This document shows positions 8,719-17,738 of a stretch of DNA of 64,000 nucleotides, in pieces (position 1 is the first letter of the stretch; each line of letters begins with the position of its first letter). The notes under the pieces are model-generated. The model did not search any database. It was not told the DNA's origin and saw only the letters and a program-made list of their open reading frames with translations. A program made the position numbers and the translations under genes. The stretch is taken from NCBI RefSeq assembly GCF_001514065.1, contig NZ_KQ948422.1, positions 496,001-560,000 on the forward strand, written 5' to 3'. Origin of the DNA: Streptomyces antibioticus. Lineage in GTDB: Bacteria; Actinomycetota; Actinomycetes; Streptomycetales; Streptomycetaceae.

Positions 8719-8734
8719 CGGTTACACCGTGGCC
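8715..8734 (+). promoter_or_regulatory. TetR operator-like site (second copy)
   Basis: ATAACGGTTACACCGTGGCC matches the site at 3411-3430 and the site at 9654-9673 (both on the minus strand). The consensus is ATA, two variable bases, GG, A or T, TAC, then a GT about four bases on. It would control leftward transcription of the truncated esterase. It is the only one of the three that faces no intact gene. Confidence 0.5.
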
Positions 8735-8934
8735 GTTACTGCGTCGGGGTGCGCCGCTGCAGAGATCGACCGCATCGTCCGTCTGAGCGCCGAGCGATAC
8801 ACCCGGCCGACAACTCGACGACCCTGGCACCCTGGAGATACCTCACACTCAGCACCGGCAATTGTGGCTACGCTCCACGCCTACCGAGATGACACCGTAG
8901 GCAGGCTGCCCCAGGTTCGCATCGTCCTGGCTGG

Positions 8935-9621
8935 TCAGGTGTCCTCGCGCAGCTGGGCAAGCCCGCTGAGAAGGAGTTCGAGACCGAAGGAGAACTCCTC
9001 CTCGATCGGAACGGGCATCGAGCCTGCGACGGTGACCGTTGCCGGGAACAAGGCAGGATCAACGCTCTGGAAGACGGCGGACACTTGCGCATCGTCGAGT
9101 TGCCCGCCGCCATGACCGTTGACCTGTATGGCGAATCCGAGGACATAGCGGGAGAAGGTGGCAAAGGCGTGCGCGGCCAGTCGCGGTGGAAAACCGCTGT
9201 CGAGCAGCGCCGCGACACAGTGCTCCCGCAGCGCCATGGCGTTCGGCCCCAGGGGAATCTCCTCAACCATCAGACGCGCCGCGTTCCGGTGCCGAGCCAA
9301 GGCCTCGAACATGGTGTGCGCCACCGTCCGCAACGCCTGCTGCCAACCCACCGCGCGGAGCTCGTCGCCGTTCAGTTCCACGGCGCCGAACATGCGGTCC
9401 ACGACATGAGCGACCAGCGCTGCCCGGTTGTCGAAATGCCGGTACAGCGTCGCCGTACCCGAGCCCAGGCGCTGGGCCAGCGTCCGCATCGAGAGAGCGT
9501 CGGCCCCTTCATCGTCCACGATCTGCAGTGCGGTGGAGACAATGCGCTCCAGCGGCACGGGCGGACGCCCCGGCCCCCGACCCGATGCCTTGGTCGCTCG
9601 TACAGGACCAGCTGTTGCCAC
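8935..9621 (-). CDS. TetR family regulator, paralogue of the one at 2680
   Basis: A 228-residue TetR regulator, close to the 2680-3363 protein along its whole length: shared blocks include LGSGTATLYRHF, NAMALRE and a C-terminus EEEFSFGLELLLSGL against EEVFPFGLDLILSGL. The helix-turn-helix is at about residues 25-70. It carries the same operator-like site just upstream (9654-9673). The two regulators bracket the catabolic genes, so they may read different inducers on the same operators, or one may be a leftover of a block duplication. Confidence 0.92.
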   Translation of the reverse strand: MATAGPVRATKASGRGPGRPPVPLERIVSTALQIVDDEGADALSMRTLAQRLGSGTATLYRHFDNRAALVAHVVDRMFGAVELNGDELRAVGWQQALRTVAHTMFEALARHRNAARLMVEEIPLGPNAMALREHCVAALLDSGFPPRLAAHAFATFSRYVLGFAIQVNGHGGGQLDDAQVSAVFQSVDPALFPATVTVAGSMPVPIEEEFSFGLELLLSGLAQLREDT

Positions 9622-9653
9622 TGAACATCCACCTCCGTGGCCAGCACCTTAAC

Positions 9654-9778
9654 AGCAACACCGTATCCAGTATGAAGATCGCCGGTTGGGCATGGAACGG
9701 CGGTGCCCCTTCGATCAGCACATCGGCGACCGTTCATCGGGGACGTTCACGGCAGACCGGGCCTCGCACTGCTGAGTA
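9654..9778 (+). pseudogene. TetR operator-like site plus short remnant of a leaderless gene
   Basis: The minus-strand sequence ATACTGGATACGGTGTTGCT (9654-9673) is the third operator-like copy. As in front of the hydrolase at 3429, it runs straight into an ATG (9671) without a ribosome site. The frame MKIAGWAWNGGAPS stays open for only 35 codons before a stop at 9777. The parallel with 3411-3431 suggests a duplicated regulator-operator-gene arrangement whose structural gene was lost. I cannot name the lost gene. Confidence 0.4.
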
Positions 9779-9841
9779 ATGCCTGCTCTGCCTCGCGCCG
9801 AGGCATTGAACCATCCGCCGACCACGTGTCCTGTGACTCAT

Positions 9842-10480
9842 ATGGTTCCCACGGATCGCCTTCTCGCCTTCACGGCCATGTCCTTCCTGCTGATCGTAAT
9901 TCCCGGCCCCAGCGTGCTCTTCGTGATCGGGCGCGCTCTCGCGCAGGGCCGACGCGCCGCCCTGACCACGGTTGTCGGCAACACCCTCGGGGCATACGTC
10001 CTGGTCGTCGCCGTGGCGTGCGGGATCGGGTCGATCGTGGAACGGTCGGCCGTGCTGTTCCTGTCGCTGAAACTGGCCGGTGGCGCCTATCTCGTGTACC
10101 TGGGGGTCAAGGCACTGCGCACACGGCGGTCGATGCGCGCCGCGTTCGACGCCCACCGGGCGGGCCGAGGTGGGCTGGTCACGCTCTGGGAGGGGTTCGT
10201 CGTCGGGGTGTCGAATCCCAAGACGATCGTCTTCTTCGCCGCGGTACTCCCCCAGTTCGTCGACCGCGAGCGGGGGCACGTCGTGACGCAGATACTGCTG
10301 CTCGGCCTGGTCTTCAATCTCATGGCGGTCGTCTTCGACAGTCTGTGGGGTCTGACGGCGGCGACGGCGCGAGACTGGTTCGCCCGCTCGCCCCGACGCC
10401 TGGCGGCCATCGGCGGCGTCGGCGGGCTCACGATGATCGGGCTAGGGGTCACCGTGGCCGCGACCGGACACACGGACTGA
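9842..10480 (+). CDS. LysE/RhtB family amino-acid or metabolite exporter
   Basis: A 212-residue inner-membrane protein with about six hydrophobic segments. The family signature is present: FLLIVIPGPSVLFVIGRAL at the N-terminus, a glycine-rich second half of the first domain (LKLAGGAYLVYLGVKALR) and GVSNPKTIVFFAAVLPQF in the middle. These proteins export amino acids or homoserine lactone-like compounds. The start at 9842 gives the standard N-terminus; the open frame extends 21 codons upstream without a better start. It stands alone between the TetR region and the decayed regulator fragment. Confidence 0.88.
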   Translation: MVPTDRLLAFTAMSFLLIVIPGPSVLFVIGRALAQGRRAALTTVVGNTLGAYVLVVAVACGIGSIVERSAVLFLSLKLAGGAYLVYLGVKALRTRRSMRAAFDAHRAGRGGLVTLWEGFVVGVSNPKTIVFFAAVLPQFVDRERGHVVTQILLLGLVFNLMAVVFDSLWGLTAATARDWFARSPRRLAAIGGVGGLTMIGLGVTVAATGHTD

Positions 10481-10504
10481 CCGGCGCTCGCGCTTCGACG
10501 GGCC

Positions 10505-10770
10505 GGTCTCAAGGGGTTCCTTCGAGGGCGGTCCCGAGGTGGCTGCGGTGGCTGGTGCCCAGCTTCCGTGTCAACGCCTCGGAGCCGGTCCGGCGGGGCG
10601 TGCGGGGACGTTGCTCCCGCGGCGCGGGGTCAGGTCCGGGCGTGGTTGACCGGGAGCAGACGGCGCCGCAGCCACCGAGTGCGCCTGGCCGACAGCACCC
10701 GCAGTCCGAGCTCGCGCGCCCGGGTCCCGGCCTTCCTCGTCGCGGTCCAGCAGGTCGGCGGGCATGCGCT
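10505..10770 (-). pseudogene. decayed LuxR (LAL type) regulator fragment
   Basis: The minus strand carries two pieces that resemble the two ends of a LAL regulator. Near 10690-10770 are LLDRDEEG and, in another frame, ARELGLRVLSAR; the intact protein next door has LLERDAELER and ARDAGMRVLSAR. Near 10505-10580 is ALTRKLGTSHRSHLGTALEG then a stop, like the end of a LuxR helix-turn-helix (AYRKLGISRRSQLAAS). The middle of about 850 residues is missing and frames shift between the pieces. This explains the 330-base gap between the LysE gene and the hydrolase. Confidence 0.5.
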
Positions 10771-10811
10771 CATCATGGGAAGCGGCAACCGGCCGGACGA
10801 GGCCGGGCTGA

Positions 10812-11906
10812 TCACGCCCGGACGTCGAGCGCGATGCCGCGGGCCCGGAACGCTCCGGTCAGGTCGCGGGTCAGGAAGTGCCGGGCGTCGGCATCGTCCT
10901 TGAGGTGTCCGTCCATGTGACCGGTGCACAGCGCGCGCAGAGTGTCGCCGCCGTGCGCGGCAGAGCACAGTTCCGCGAAGGGCCGCGATGCCTCGGCCAG
11001 GGCGGCCAGGTCCATCCCCGCAATCCTCATCTGTCCGCTCAGCCACATCTCCCGAACCGAGTCGTGCGCCACCTCGGCGTCGTCGTTGAAGTGGGAATGG
11101 CCCGCGCCCCGCAGCGCGGCGAACTGTTTGGGGGCGGCGAGGTGTTCGTAGAGGTCGCGCAGGTCGTCGACGGAGATCACGGCATCCTGCGCGCCGCCGA
11201 GAAGGAGGACGGGCACCGGTCTGCGCCAGGCCGCGGGACTGAGCAGGGAGCCGAGCAGGGGGGACTGCGGAAGCCGGCCACGGCTGCCGGTGGGGACGGC
11301 CACCGCGAGGACGGCGCCGATGCGGTCCTCCTCCTCGACGAGCTTCAGAGCGGTCCACCCGCCCAGGGAGATCCCGCAGATGCCGATCCGCTCCGGGTCG
11401 ACGAGGTCCGCCACGTGGGCCGGGCCTGCCCCTTTCAGCAGGCTGTCCAGGAGGAGGCGCACGTCGGCACGGCGGTCGCGGAGGGTCTGCGGCAGACCTG
11501 TGTCGAAGTCCAGTTCCGCGTCCCCGGCGGCGGCGAGGGCGTTCTGGAGGTCCTCGACCGTGTCGCCCGTGAAGTCGGGGGCCGCCACGACGTAACCGCG
11601 TGTGGCCAGGTGGGTGCACAGGTGGGAGGCGTTGCGGCGGTGCCCCCAGGCGCCGTGGCAGTACACCACCAGCGGGAAGCGGCCCTCGGCCGCGGCGGCG
11701 TCCCGCACGGCGTGCTGGGTGGCCGGGGGCAGTCCCGGGGCGGCGACGTAGTGGTCCGCCCGCTCGTCGAGGTCCTGGCCGCGGTGGCCGGCCGCCGCGG
11801 GGTACCAGATCTCGACGGGCAGCCGCCGCTGGCGGGAGGCGTCGACGAGATGGGTGGTGGTCACGCCCGCGGGGGCCGGGCCGCGGGCGAAGGGGTCGTA
11901 GGGCAT
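10812..11906 (-). CDS. dienelactone hydrolase / PAF-acetylhydrolase-like alpha/beta hydrolase
   Basis: A 364-residue alpha/beta hydrolase. The oxyanion region is FPLVVYCHGAWGHR, the nucleophile elbow is GISLGG, the acid is probably the Asp of LLLGGAQDAVIS, and the base is the His of GAGHSHF. The N-terminal RRLPVEIWYPA strand is typical of PAF-acetylhydrolase-type and dienelactone-type hydrolases. It looks cytoplasmic, as no signal peptide is seen. The start is at 11906. The open frame runs upstream into the LAL gene region but lacks a good start there. It lies 38 bp downstream of the LAL gene in the same direction and is probably co-transcribed. Confidence 0.8.
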   Translation of the reverse strand: MPYDPFARGPAPAGVTTTHLVDASRQRRLPVEIWYPAAAGHRGQDLDERADHYVAAPGLPPATQHAVRDAAAAEGRFPLVVYCHGAWGHRRNASHLCTHLATRGYVVAAPDFTGDTVEDLQNALAAAGDAELDFDTGLPQTLRDRRADVRLLLDSLLKGAGPAHVADLVDPERIGICGISLGGWTALKLVEEEDRIGAVLAVAVPTGSRGRLPQSPLLGSLLSPAAWRRPVPVLLLGGAQDAVISVDDLRDLYEHLAAPKQFAALRGAGHSHFNDDAEVAHDSVREMWLSGQMRIAGMDLAALAEASRPFAELCSAAHGGDTLRALCTGHMDGHLKDDADARHFLTRDLTGAFRARGIALDVRA

Positions 11907-11944
11907 GTCGCTCCTCGAAGCCGTGCCTGAATGACGCAAGGTCG

Positions 11945-14794
11945 TCAGCCGGCCGGCAGTCCGGACGCCGCCAGTTGGCTGCGCCGGCTGATGCCGAGCT
12001 TGCGGTACGCCGCCGACAGGTGGACCTCCACCGTCTTGGGCGTGACGAACAGTTCCTGTGCGATCTGGCGGTTGGTCAGTCCTCGGGTGGCCAGCTCGGC
12101 CACCCGGCCCTCGCTCGGAGTGAGGGACTCCGGCCCGCTGACCGCGGAGGTGCGCGGACGGGCTCCCGCCGCCCGCAGCTCGTGCCGGGCGTGTTCGGCG
12201 AGCGGTGCGGCACCGCACCGGTGGGCGAGGTCGAGCCCCTGCGCGAGGTGATCACGTGCCTCGGCGCGGGAGTTGCCCCGGCGTGCGTCGGCTCCGAGGT
12301 CGATCAGAGCCCTGGCGTACTCCAGCCGGGCCGGGGTGTCACGCAGCAGCTCCACGGCCTCGCGCAGAAGTGCGGTGCCCTCGGCGCGGGGCGCGACCAG
12401 ACCGGCGACGCGCAAGGCCCGGCCGTGGGCGTGCGGGGCGCCCCAGGTGCGGGCCAGGCGCAGTTCGTCCGCCGCGTACCGGCGCGCCTCCTCTTCTCGG
12501 CCCAGCGCGCGCAGCACCACCGCGGCCAGCGAACGCCAGGGCAGGATCGCCGGGTTGCAGCGCCCGTAGATCCCGTAGCGGCGCCCGGCCTCCAGCACGG
12601 CCGCCAGGGCTTCCTCGTAGCGGCCTTGATGGGCCAGCACGACAGCCTGCGCGTACCGCGAGTAGTAGAACGGGCCGACCTCCTTGAGCGGGTCCGCGGG
12701 CGGCAGTTGCCCGAGCACCTCTTCCGCCTCGTCCACCCGCCCCTGCTCGGCCAGGGCCTCGGCCAGCCAGGCCAGTGTCGTGGGCCGCGTCATGGACACG
12801 TTGACGGCCATCGCGGTCTTCAGCGCGTCGCGCAGGTCGGTCGTGGCCTCCGCGAGGTCCCCTCTCAGCAGCCAGCCCCAGCCCCGATACGTCTGTGCCG
12901 CGCTGATCGACAGCAGGGACCCGGTCGCCCGCGCCTCCGCCAGCAGGGCGTCGCACGCTCCAAGGCCCTCGTCGAGGTCCCCGGAGAGCAGGCACATGGA
13001 GGTCGCGACCTGGATGAAGGCCGAGTCGGTGCCGGGTGCCCGTCCGGGAGCGCGGGCCGCGACCCGGCGTGCGCGTTCCGTGCTCATGGGGTCGCAGCGG
13101 TGCATGTCGTAGGCGGCGATCATCGTGTCGAGAGCACGGGCTCCGGGCGTGTGCGCCACGGGCAGCAGACGCAGCCGGGGCACCCGCTCCAGGACGCCGT
13201 CCCATCCCGTGGCGAACAGGGCGACGACCATCAGTGTGGCCTCAAGGCCCCGCTTGAGGTCGTCCTCCTCGTCGGGGAGGGCGTCGATGGCCTGCGTCAG
13301 TCGGGACACGGCCTGGTCGGCGTCCTTGAAGGCGAGCAGACGGGCCATCTCACGTATGCCCGCGTGGCGGCCGGCGATCACCGGATCGCCGGACAGTTCG
13401 GCGGCGGTGTCCAGGTACTGCACGGCGGAGCGCACATCGGCCAGGAAGCCCGCCTCGCCCGCCTCGGTGAGGACGCCGAGGCGTTCCCCGACGTCACGGG
13501 GAGGCTCGGCGAGGGCACGGCGCAGATAGGCGAGGGCGGCTTCGGGGGCGCTGGTGCGCACGGCGTCTGCGGCGGCCCTGCGCAGTGCGGTGACGACGTC
13601 CGCGTCGCCGGCCGGAGGCAGCTGGAGCAGATGGGCGGCGATCTGTTCCGCGCGTGCCCCCTCCTCCGCCAGCCGCGTCGCGGCCCGGCGATGCAGCCGG
13701 GAACGGTCGAAGGACGCCGTCGATTCGTAGACGGCGGCCCGCACCAAGGGGTGGACGAACTCCAGACGTGCGCCGCGGGCGAACGCCGCGTCCTCCCCCG
13801 GTTCCGGGGACTGCAGGAGATGGACGGCCTGGAGGTGGGCCACGCACTGCGGCACCTCGCTCATGTCCAGGTCGGCCACTGCTCCGGCGAGCTGCGCCGT
13901 TGTCCCCGGGCCGAGGGCGGCCACCGCCCGGGCCAGGGCGGTGGCCTGCGGTGACAGCCGGCCCAGCTCCACCGCGACACGCCGTGACACCGCGCGCGAG
14001 CCGATCAGTTCCACGCGGCGGGCGGTCGCCGCGTCGGGTTCGAGTCCCTCACCGCTCACGGCCCGGGACACCTCGTCCAGCAACAGGGGGTTGCCGCCGG
14101 TCGCGACGTGGCAGGCGGCCGTGAACTCGGGGGCCGGCGGTCGCCCGAAGTGGGCGGTGAGCGCCTGAGCCACCGCCTCGGTGCCCAGAGGAAAGGGGCG
14201 CAGTACGTCCCACTGCTGGTCGGCGAGCAAGACGTTCAGCAGCTGTTCGGGCCCGCCGGGCTCGTCGGGCCGGAGCGCCGCCACGACCAGCAGCGGCAGG
14301 CCCGTCAGGCGGGGCATCAGATAGAGCAGGAAGCGCAGGGACGACTCGTCCGCCCAGTGCAGATCATCCACAAGCAGGGCCAGGGGCTGGTCCTGGGCGA
14401 TGTTCGACGCCAGCCAGAACAGCGAGTTCAGGAGGGCGAACTCGCCGGGCGGCGTCACCAAGGAACCGCCGTACCCCAAAGCCGCCCCCGCCGTCGCGGC
14501 GGGTCCCGACAGCCAGCGTTCGCGCTCGTCGTCCGGGGCCGTCAGCAGCAGCCGGTCGAACAGCTGGCGCACGAGCCCAAAGGCGTACTCGCGCTCCAGT
14601 TCGGATCCCCGCGCCGAGAGCACGCGCATGCCGGCATCCCGGGCGAGCACACCCGCCGCCGTCAGCAGCCGCGTCTTCCCGAGCCCCGCGGGTCCCAGCA
14701 CCTGCACCGGCCGGCCCTCGCCCGAACCCACCCCGGCCACGGCGGCCTGAAGCCGCTCCAGCTCCGCGTCCCGCTCAAGGAGAACACCTGGCAT
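11945..14794 (-). CDS. LuxR family regulator, large ATP-binding (LAL/MalT-like)
   Basis: A 949-residue LAL regulator. The Walker A motif is GPAGLGKTR near residue 37, and Walker B is LALLVDDLHWAD near residue 140. The middle is made of helical TPR-like repeats. The C-terminal LuxR helix-turn-helix covers the last 65 residues (SLTPSEGRVAELATRGLTNR, then KTVEVHLSAAYRKLG). Start 14794 gives the typical MPGVLLERDAELERL beginning. The gene is divergent from the SAH-hydrolase-like gene at 15157 and lies directly upstream of the hydrolase at 10812, which may be its target. LAL proteins usually activate transcription on binding ATP and an inducer. Confidence 0.9.
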   Translation of the reverse strand: MPGVLLERDAELERLQAAVAGVGSGEGRPVQVLGPAGLGKTRLLTAAGVLARDAGMRVLSARGSELEREYAFGLVRQLFDRLLLTAPDDERERWLSGPAATAGAALGYGGSLVTPPGEFALLNSLFWLASNIAQDQPLALLVDDLHWADESSLRFLLYLMPRLTGLPLLVVAALRPDEPGGPEQLLNVLLADQQWDVLRPFPLGTEAVAQALTAHFGRPPAPEFTAACHVATGGNPLLLDEVSRAVSGEGLEPDAATARRVELIGSRAVSRRVAVELGRLSPQATALARAVAALGPGTTAQLAGAVADLDMSEVPQCVAHLQAVHLLQSPEPGEDAAFARGARLEFVHPLVRAAVYESTASFDRSRLHRRAATRLAEEGARAEQIAAHLLQLPPAGDADVVTALRRAAADAVRTSAPEAALAYLRRALAEPPRDVGERLGVLTEAGEAGFLADVRSAVQYLDTAAELSGDPVIAGRHAGIREMARLLAFKDADQAVSRLTQAIDALPDEEDDLKRGLEATLMVVALFATGWDGVLERVPRLRLLPVAHTPGARALDTMIAAYDMHRCDPMSTERARRVAARAPGRAPGTDSAFIQVATSMCLLSGDLDEGLGACDALLAEARATGSLLSISAAQTYRGWGWLLRGDLAEATTDLRDALKTAMAVNVSMTRPTTLAWLAEALAEQGRVDEAEEVLGQLPPADPLKEVGPFYYSRYAQAVVLAHQGRYEEALAAVLEAGRRYGIYGRCNPAILPWRSLAAVVLRALGREEEARRYAADELRLARTWGAPHAHGRALRVAGLVAPRAEGTALLREAVELLRDTPARLEYARALIDLGADARRGNSRAEARDHLAQGLDLAHRCGAAPLAEHARHELRAAGARPRTSAVSGPESLTPSEGRVAELATRGLTNRQIAQELFVTPKTVEVHLSAAYRKLGISRRSQLAASGLPAG

Positions 14795-15156
14795 GCCCTC
14801 ATTCTGCGCCTGATCCGGTTCTGGTGGGGGTGGGTGTGCAGGAGACGCGACGACCCGGGATCGGCAACAGAGCCTGCGCCGAGGGACCAAGGGACAACGG
14901 GCTCGAGCCGTCGCGTTGGGGCGGATCGGGCCCGGCGGGGCGGGGGGGTGCCGTTGGCGAGCCGTCGGAGCGCTCCCCGTCCACTGACCCGTGCCTCGCT
15001 CAACCGGTCGGCAGGTTGAGTAAGAGTTGCTGAACCGCTCCCGCTCCCGCCTGCCTACGTTGGAGGCGACGACGGACGGCAGCCGCCCCAGTCCGGATAC
15101 TCCCAGGCCCCCACGCCCGCGGCCGTCTGCACCTCCGCGCCCTCAGGAGCAACCCG
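14795..15156. promoter_or_regulatory. divergent intergenic region with an inverted repeat
   Basis: No gene is seen. An inverted repeat CTCAACC (14999-15005) and GGTTGAG (15014-15020) with an 8-nt spacer lies about 140 bp upstream of the SAH-hydrolase-like gene and could be an operator. The rest is GC-rich without clear motifs. Confidence 0.45.
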
Positions 15157-16269
15157 ATGGCCACACATCCCTCAGCATGGCAAAGCGTTCCCCTGCCCCA
15201 GCGACAGGCCTGGAGCCGACGGCAGATGTGGCTGACCGCCGCCACCGCCGCACAGCTGCCCGACCTGACCGGCATGCGGCTCGCGGCGGCGGTCCACCTC
15301 GACATCAAGGCCTCCGTCTTCCTCGAAGCCTTCGCGGAGGCCGGCGCCCAGGTCGCGGTCATGCCGGTGAACCCGGCCACCACCAGGGACGACGTCGCCA
15401 CGTACCTGAGCAGCCGGATGCGGGTGTTCGCCCCGGACGGCGGCGACGTTCCGCCCGCCGTGGCATGTCTGGACTGGGGCCCCACCCACACCCTCGAAAT
15501 GGGCGCCGACCTCACCACGGCCGCGGTGGCGCGCGGCCACGGCACCCTCACGGCCGCCATCGAAGTGACCCGCTCCGGCATCACCCGTCTGCGGGGCCTG
15601 GACCTGCCGCATCCGGTGTTCGACCTGGACCGCGTCCCGCTGAAGAACAACATCCACAACCGCTACGCCGTGGGCATCAGCACCTGGCAGGCGTTCATGA
15701 GCCGCACCAACCTCACCCTGCACGGCAGCGTGGTGGTGGTCGTCGGCTACGGCGAGGTCGGCTCCGGCCTGGCGCGTGCCGCCGCCGCCCAGGGCGCACG
15801 CGTGCTCGTCGCCGAGGAGTCCGCCGAGCGCCGTCTGATCGCCGAGTACGAGGGTTACGAGACCGGCACCCTCGCTCTCCTCGCGGCACGGGCGGACGTC
15901 CTGGTGACCGCCACCGGCCGGGAACGGGTCATCTCCGAGAACGTGCTCCCTCTCCTGGCGAGCGGGTGCTTCGTCCTCAATGCGGGCCACTCGGCGGACG
16001 AGATCGCGCTCGACGTGCTCGGCCCGGGTACCGAGGTGCTGCCCCACGTCACCAGCCACCGGCCCTTCGCCGGCGAGGTCCTGCTCCTGTCCGGCGGCCA
16101 CCTCGTCAACTTGGCGGCCGGGGACGGCGACAGCCTCAACTCCTTCGACCTGACCTCCGCGTTGATGGTCTCCGCCGTCGGCTGGACGAGTTCCCGGGCG
16201 GTCGGTCACCCGCCCGGCGTCCACCCCCTGCCGTCCGACGCCTGGGCACCCTGCATCGAGAACTACTGA
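15157..16269 (+). CDS. divergent S-adenosylhomocysteine-hydrolase-like protein
   Basis: A 370-residue relative of adenosylhomocysteinase (normally 430-490). Matching blocks are LAAAVHLDIKASVFLEAFAE (43-62), IEVTRSGITRL (135-145), the NAD-binding VVGYGEVGSGLARAAAAQGA (196-215) and LNAGHSADEIALDVL. In the aligned catalytic segment KSKFDN of the real enzyme this protein has KNNIHN (163-168), so the active-site lysine and aspartate appear replaced. The C-terminal Lys-Tyr tail that contacts NAD in the partner subunit is also absent. An AGGAG site precedes the ATG. It may bind NAD but act on a different nucleoside or thioether. Confidence 0.72.
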   Translation: MATHPSAWQSVPLPQRQAWSRRQMWLTAATAAQLPDLTGMRLAAAVHLDIKASVFLEAFAEAGAQVAVMPVNPATTRDDVATYLSSRMRVFAPDGGDVPPAVACLDWGPTHTLEMGADLTTAAVARGHGTLTAAIEVTRSGITRLRGLDLPHPVFDLDRVPLKNNIHNRYAVGISTWQAFMSRTNLTLHGSVVVVVGYGEVGSGLARAAAAQGARVLVAEESAERRLIAEYEGYETGTLALLAARADVLVTATGRERVISENVLPLLASGCFVLNAGHSADEIALDVLGPGTEVLPHVTSHRPFAGEVLLLSGGHLVNLAAGDGDSLNSFDLTSALMVSAVGWTSSRAVGHPPGVHPLPSDAWAPCIENY

Positions 16270-16539
16270 CCCGCCGCTCCCCCGTCGTGCGGCGGTAGGC
16301 CCACCCCGATCGCAACGGCGTGCCCGAACCCGAAGGCCTAGGGGGCGGTCCCCAAAGCTTGGGGTCCCGCCCCGACGCAGCGTGCGCGCCCTGACGGTGT
16401 GCTGGTTGCAGCGGGTGCCGCGCGGGTGGGAGCAGCGTCTCGCGGCACCCGCCCGCTCATCTGCCACCCGATCCACCCCGATCATCCCCATCGACCCTGC
16501 CTTTCCGCATCGCGGAGCAAGCCATCTCTTGGAGGAACT
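16270..16539. other. intergenic region with a CCCCAA/TTGGGG palindrome
   Basis: No gene is seen. CCCCAAAGCTTGGGG at 16350-16364 is a short inverted repeat and may end the preceding transcript. Similar elements occur at 17739-17779 and 22173-22185, so it may belong to a dispersed family of short GC-rich repeats common in Streptomyces intergenic DNA. Confidence 0.5.
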
Positions 16540-17616
16540 ATGTCCCCCTACGCTTCCCTCTCGACGGACGGTGGTGCCCCGGGGCCCGAGCCCGGCCCCG
16601 GCGACAGCGCCGCGGAGGTCGGAGGGGCCGCGGGTGCGCGTGCCGGCCACGGGCCCTCCGGCCTGAGGCTCGCCGTCGTCCTGGCCTGCGCGCTGGCCGT
16701 CGTCCAGCTCGTGGTCGTCATCGCCTTCGCCTGGCCCAACGCCAGGTCGGGCCCCCATGACGTGCCGGTGGTGCTGGCCGGACCGGGCAAGGCGGTGGCG
16801 GCCGTCGAGGACCACATGGCCCGGGCCAAGCCCGGCGCGTTCGACACGTCGACCGTGCGGGACGAGAAGGCCGCCCGCGAGGCCATCGAGGACCGTGACG
16901 CGTACGCGGCCATCGTCGCCGACCCGGCCGGCCCCAAGGTGTTGGTCTCCTCCGCCGCGAGCGCCGCAGTCGCCGCCGCCTTCACGCAGATCGCCGGCGA
17001 GATCGAGGAGCAGAGCGGCAAGCCGGTCGCCGTCGAGGACGTCCGGGCCGCTCCCGGGAAGGATCCGCGCGGTGCCGGCTTCGCCTCCTCGCTGCTGCCG
17101 CTGGTGCTCACCGGACTGATCGGCGGAGTCCTCATCACGCTGAAGGTCACCGGTCTGCGCAACCGGCTGGCGGCAGCCGCGACGTTCGCCTTGGCGGCGG
17201 GCCTGTGCACCACTGCGGTCGTGCACGGCTGGATCGGCGCGCTCGACGGGAACTACCTGGCCGAGGCGTCGGCGGTGGGACTGGTCGTGTTCACCATCAC
17301 CGTGACCGTGGCAGGACTGGGCACAGCGCTGGGGCACCAGGGCATCGGACTCGCCCTGGTCACCATCCTGTTGCTGGGCAACCCGCTGTCCGGCGTCTCC
17401 ACGGCACCGGAGATGCTGCCCGAACCCTGGGGCGCCCTGGGTCAGTTGCTGCCGCCGGGCGCCGGAGCCTCGCTGCTGCGGTCGACGAGCTTCTTCGACG
17501 GCGCCGGATCGGGCGGGCCCCTGGCCGTACTGCTGGCCTGGGCCGCTCTCGGCCTCACCCTCCTCGTGGTGGCCGGCGCCCGGGCCGGACGAGCCAGGCA
17601 CCTCACCGCCGCCTGA
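16540..17616 (+). CDS. membrane protein, ABC-2 / YhgE-Pip-like
   Basis: A 358-residue membrane protein. A cytoplasmic N-terminus rich in Gly and Pro precedes one transmembrane helix at about 45-65. An outside domain (70-180) follows, then about five helices in the second half (LLPLVLTGLIGGVLITL onward). This layout is that of the YhgE/Pip and ABC-2 permease-like proteins found next to MMPL exporters in Streptomyces. GGAGG is placed directly before the ATG at 16540. The next gene downstream is an MMPL transporter, though a strong hairpin lies between them. Its role is probably export or envelope stress, with no substrate visible. Confidence 0.72.
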   Translation: MSPYASLSTDGGAPGPEPGPGDSAAEVGGAAGARAGHGPSGLRLAVVLACALAVVQLVVVIAFAWPNARSGPHDVPVVLAGPGKAVAAVEDHMARAKPGAFDTSTVRDEKAAREAIEDRDAYAAIVADPAGPKVLVSSAASAAVAAAFTQIAGEIEEQSGKPVAVEDVRAAPGKDPRGAGFASSLLPLVLTGLIGGVLITLKVTGLRNRLAAAATFALAAGLCTTAVVHGWIGALDGNYLAEASAVGLVVFTITVTVAGLGTALGHQGIGLALVTILLLGNPLSGVSTAPEMLPEPWGALGQLLPPGAGASLLRSTSFFDGAGSGGPLAVLLAWAALGLTLLVVAGARAGRARHLTAA

Positions 17617-17631
17617 GCCCCCGTCCGCCTT

Positions 17632-17660
17632 GTGCCCGCGTCCCGACCGGACGCGGGCAC
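17632..17660 (+). terminator. rho-independent-type hairpin
   Basis: Perfect 12-bp stem GTGCCCGCGTCC (17632-17643) and GGACGCGGGCAC (17649-17660) with a 5-nt loop, starting 15 bp after the stop of the membrane protein gene. There is no U tract, as usual for actinomycete terminators. Confidence 0.7.
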
Positions 17661-17738
17661 TTCGCTGCCCGATACCGGCGTCACAAGGGTCTCCGTCGGC
17701 GGAGAGATCACCGCCGGTGTGGAGGCCACCGCACCCAA

